Positions 63,517-64,000 of a stretch of DNA of 64,000 nucleotides are shown here, piece after piece. Below the pieces are notes generated by a model that searched no databases, was not told where the DNA came from, and saw only the letters and a program-made list of their open reading frames with translations. The first letter of the stretch is position 1. Each line of letters begins with the position of its first letter. The position numbers and the translations under genes were made by a program. This DNA is from Branchinecta lynchi (Eukaryota; Arthropoda; Branchiopoda; Anostraca; Branchinectidae): NCBI GenBank assembly GCA_023053575.1, contig JAKZAP010000009.1:22735869-22799868 (forward strand). The letters run 5' to 3'.

Positions 63517-63555
63517 GCATCAAGCGGACCTAATGGTCACGAAGGACACTTTGCG
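63517..63555 (+). CDS. Possible hexokinase 39-nt exon 8
   Basis: Acceptor CCGTGTTCTTCCAG ends 63516; donor CG/GTAAAG follows 63555. Length 39 (13 codons), entering and leaving in phase 2, exactly the phase of exon 7. It would add HQADLMVTKDTLR after residue R383. Known hexokinases continue at this point with a (Y/I)CxxVSxRAA-type segment, which this is not, so it would be an extra cassette, or a chance pair of splice sites before the true next exon to the right of the window. Confidence 0.35.
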
Positions 63556-63559
63556 GTAA

Positions 63560-64000
63560 AGAGGGCCCTTCCGGTAATCTATAATCAAGGCCTTGGCAAT
63601 AGATTACCTATTATCAATTATATTTACCTATTATCAGTTATAAATATTATAAATATTTCTTTTTATTTCTTTATTTCTGTCGAAGTTTTCGATGTTGTTG
63701 TTTTGTTTTGAGGGTAATTAGTCACTTTCTTTCATTAAAAAAAAAATGGAATGTTAAACAAGATGAAATGTTAAAACGGATCAATAAAAAAAGAAAACAA
63801 ACTTTCATGCATGACAATCAGTGTAATGCCAATACAAGGCTCGCCAAAGTAAAAATCGAAAAACCACTAATACAAGCCCTGAAAGCCCTACAGATAGTAT
63901 TCTATCCTGCACCTTACTACAGCCGGGCAGCTTAATAGGTTGTGTGAACTAACCCGCCGAGATTTCTCCCAGTGGGCTATCACAAAAACGAACTGCCTTG
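63560..64000. other. Downstream of last called exon
   Basis: AT-rich sequence; frames at 63505-63935 have no domain. The remaining hexokinase exons (adenosine-binding C terminus) are expected beyond 64000. Confidence 0.5.

Overview
The window is animal genomic DNA: AT-rich, short exons separated by long introns, GT-AG splice sites, no operons, and most of the length made of mobile-element debris. The one gene that can be named with certainty is a single-domain hexokinase on the + strand. Seven well-supported exons lie at about 32.76-61.44 kb and encode residues 1-382 of the deduced protein; an eighth, 39-nt exon is possible at 63.5 kb, and the C-terminal fifth lies beyond the right edge. The protein reads most like arthropod hexokinases from memory of the family, so a crustacean or other arthropod (or at least an invertebrate metazoan) is the best guess; this is an inference, not a placement.

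Layout. 1-7.4 kb: transposon remnants, several exon-like pieces of one or more unidentified genes (408-679 +, 4385-4486 and 4851-4970 +, 6065-6217 -, 7170-7349 +) and a 72-bp satellite. 7.4-32.7 kb: almost no gene signal, mostly repeat families, including two large tandem-repeat-cored elements (13.97-16.26 and 24.77-26.41 kb) and chains of TTAA-bounded elements; one exon-like ORF sits at 27.07 kb. 32.76-64 kb: the hexokinase gene, whose introns hold more of the same families. Intron 6 (10.7 kb) contains an antisense non-LTR retrotransposon with a 2.7-kb uninterrupted endonuclease/reverse-transcriptase ORF.

The most informative material is transposon stratigraphy that can be read directly. One hAT-like MITE sits inside another, inside a third element, each with an exact 8-bp target duplication and with an empty-site paralogue at 48.2 kb. 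A LINE fragment sits inside a TA-duplicating MITE, inside a TTA/TAA-duplicating MITE. At least four TIR families bounded by TTAA are joined end to end through single shared TTAA tetranucleotides. Two non-coding element types have satellite cores (about 137 and about 282 bp units) and (CCGT)n-type ends. No CRISPR array, bacterial operon or other prokaryotic system is present.
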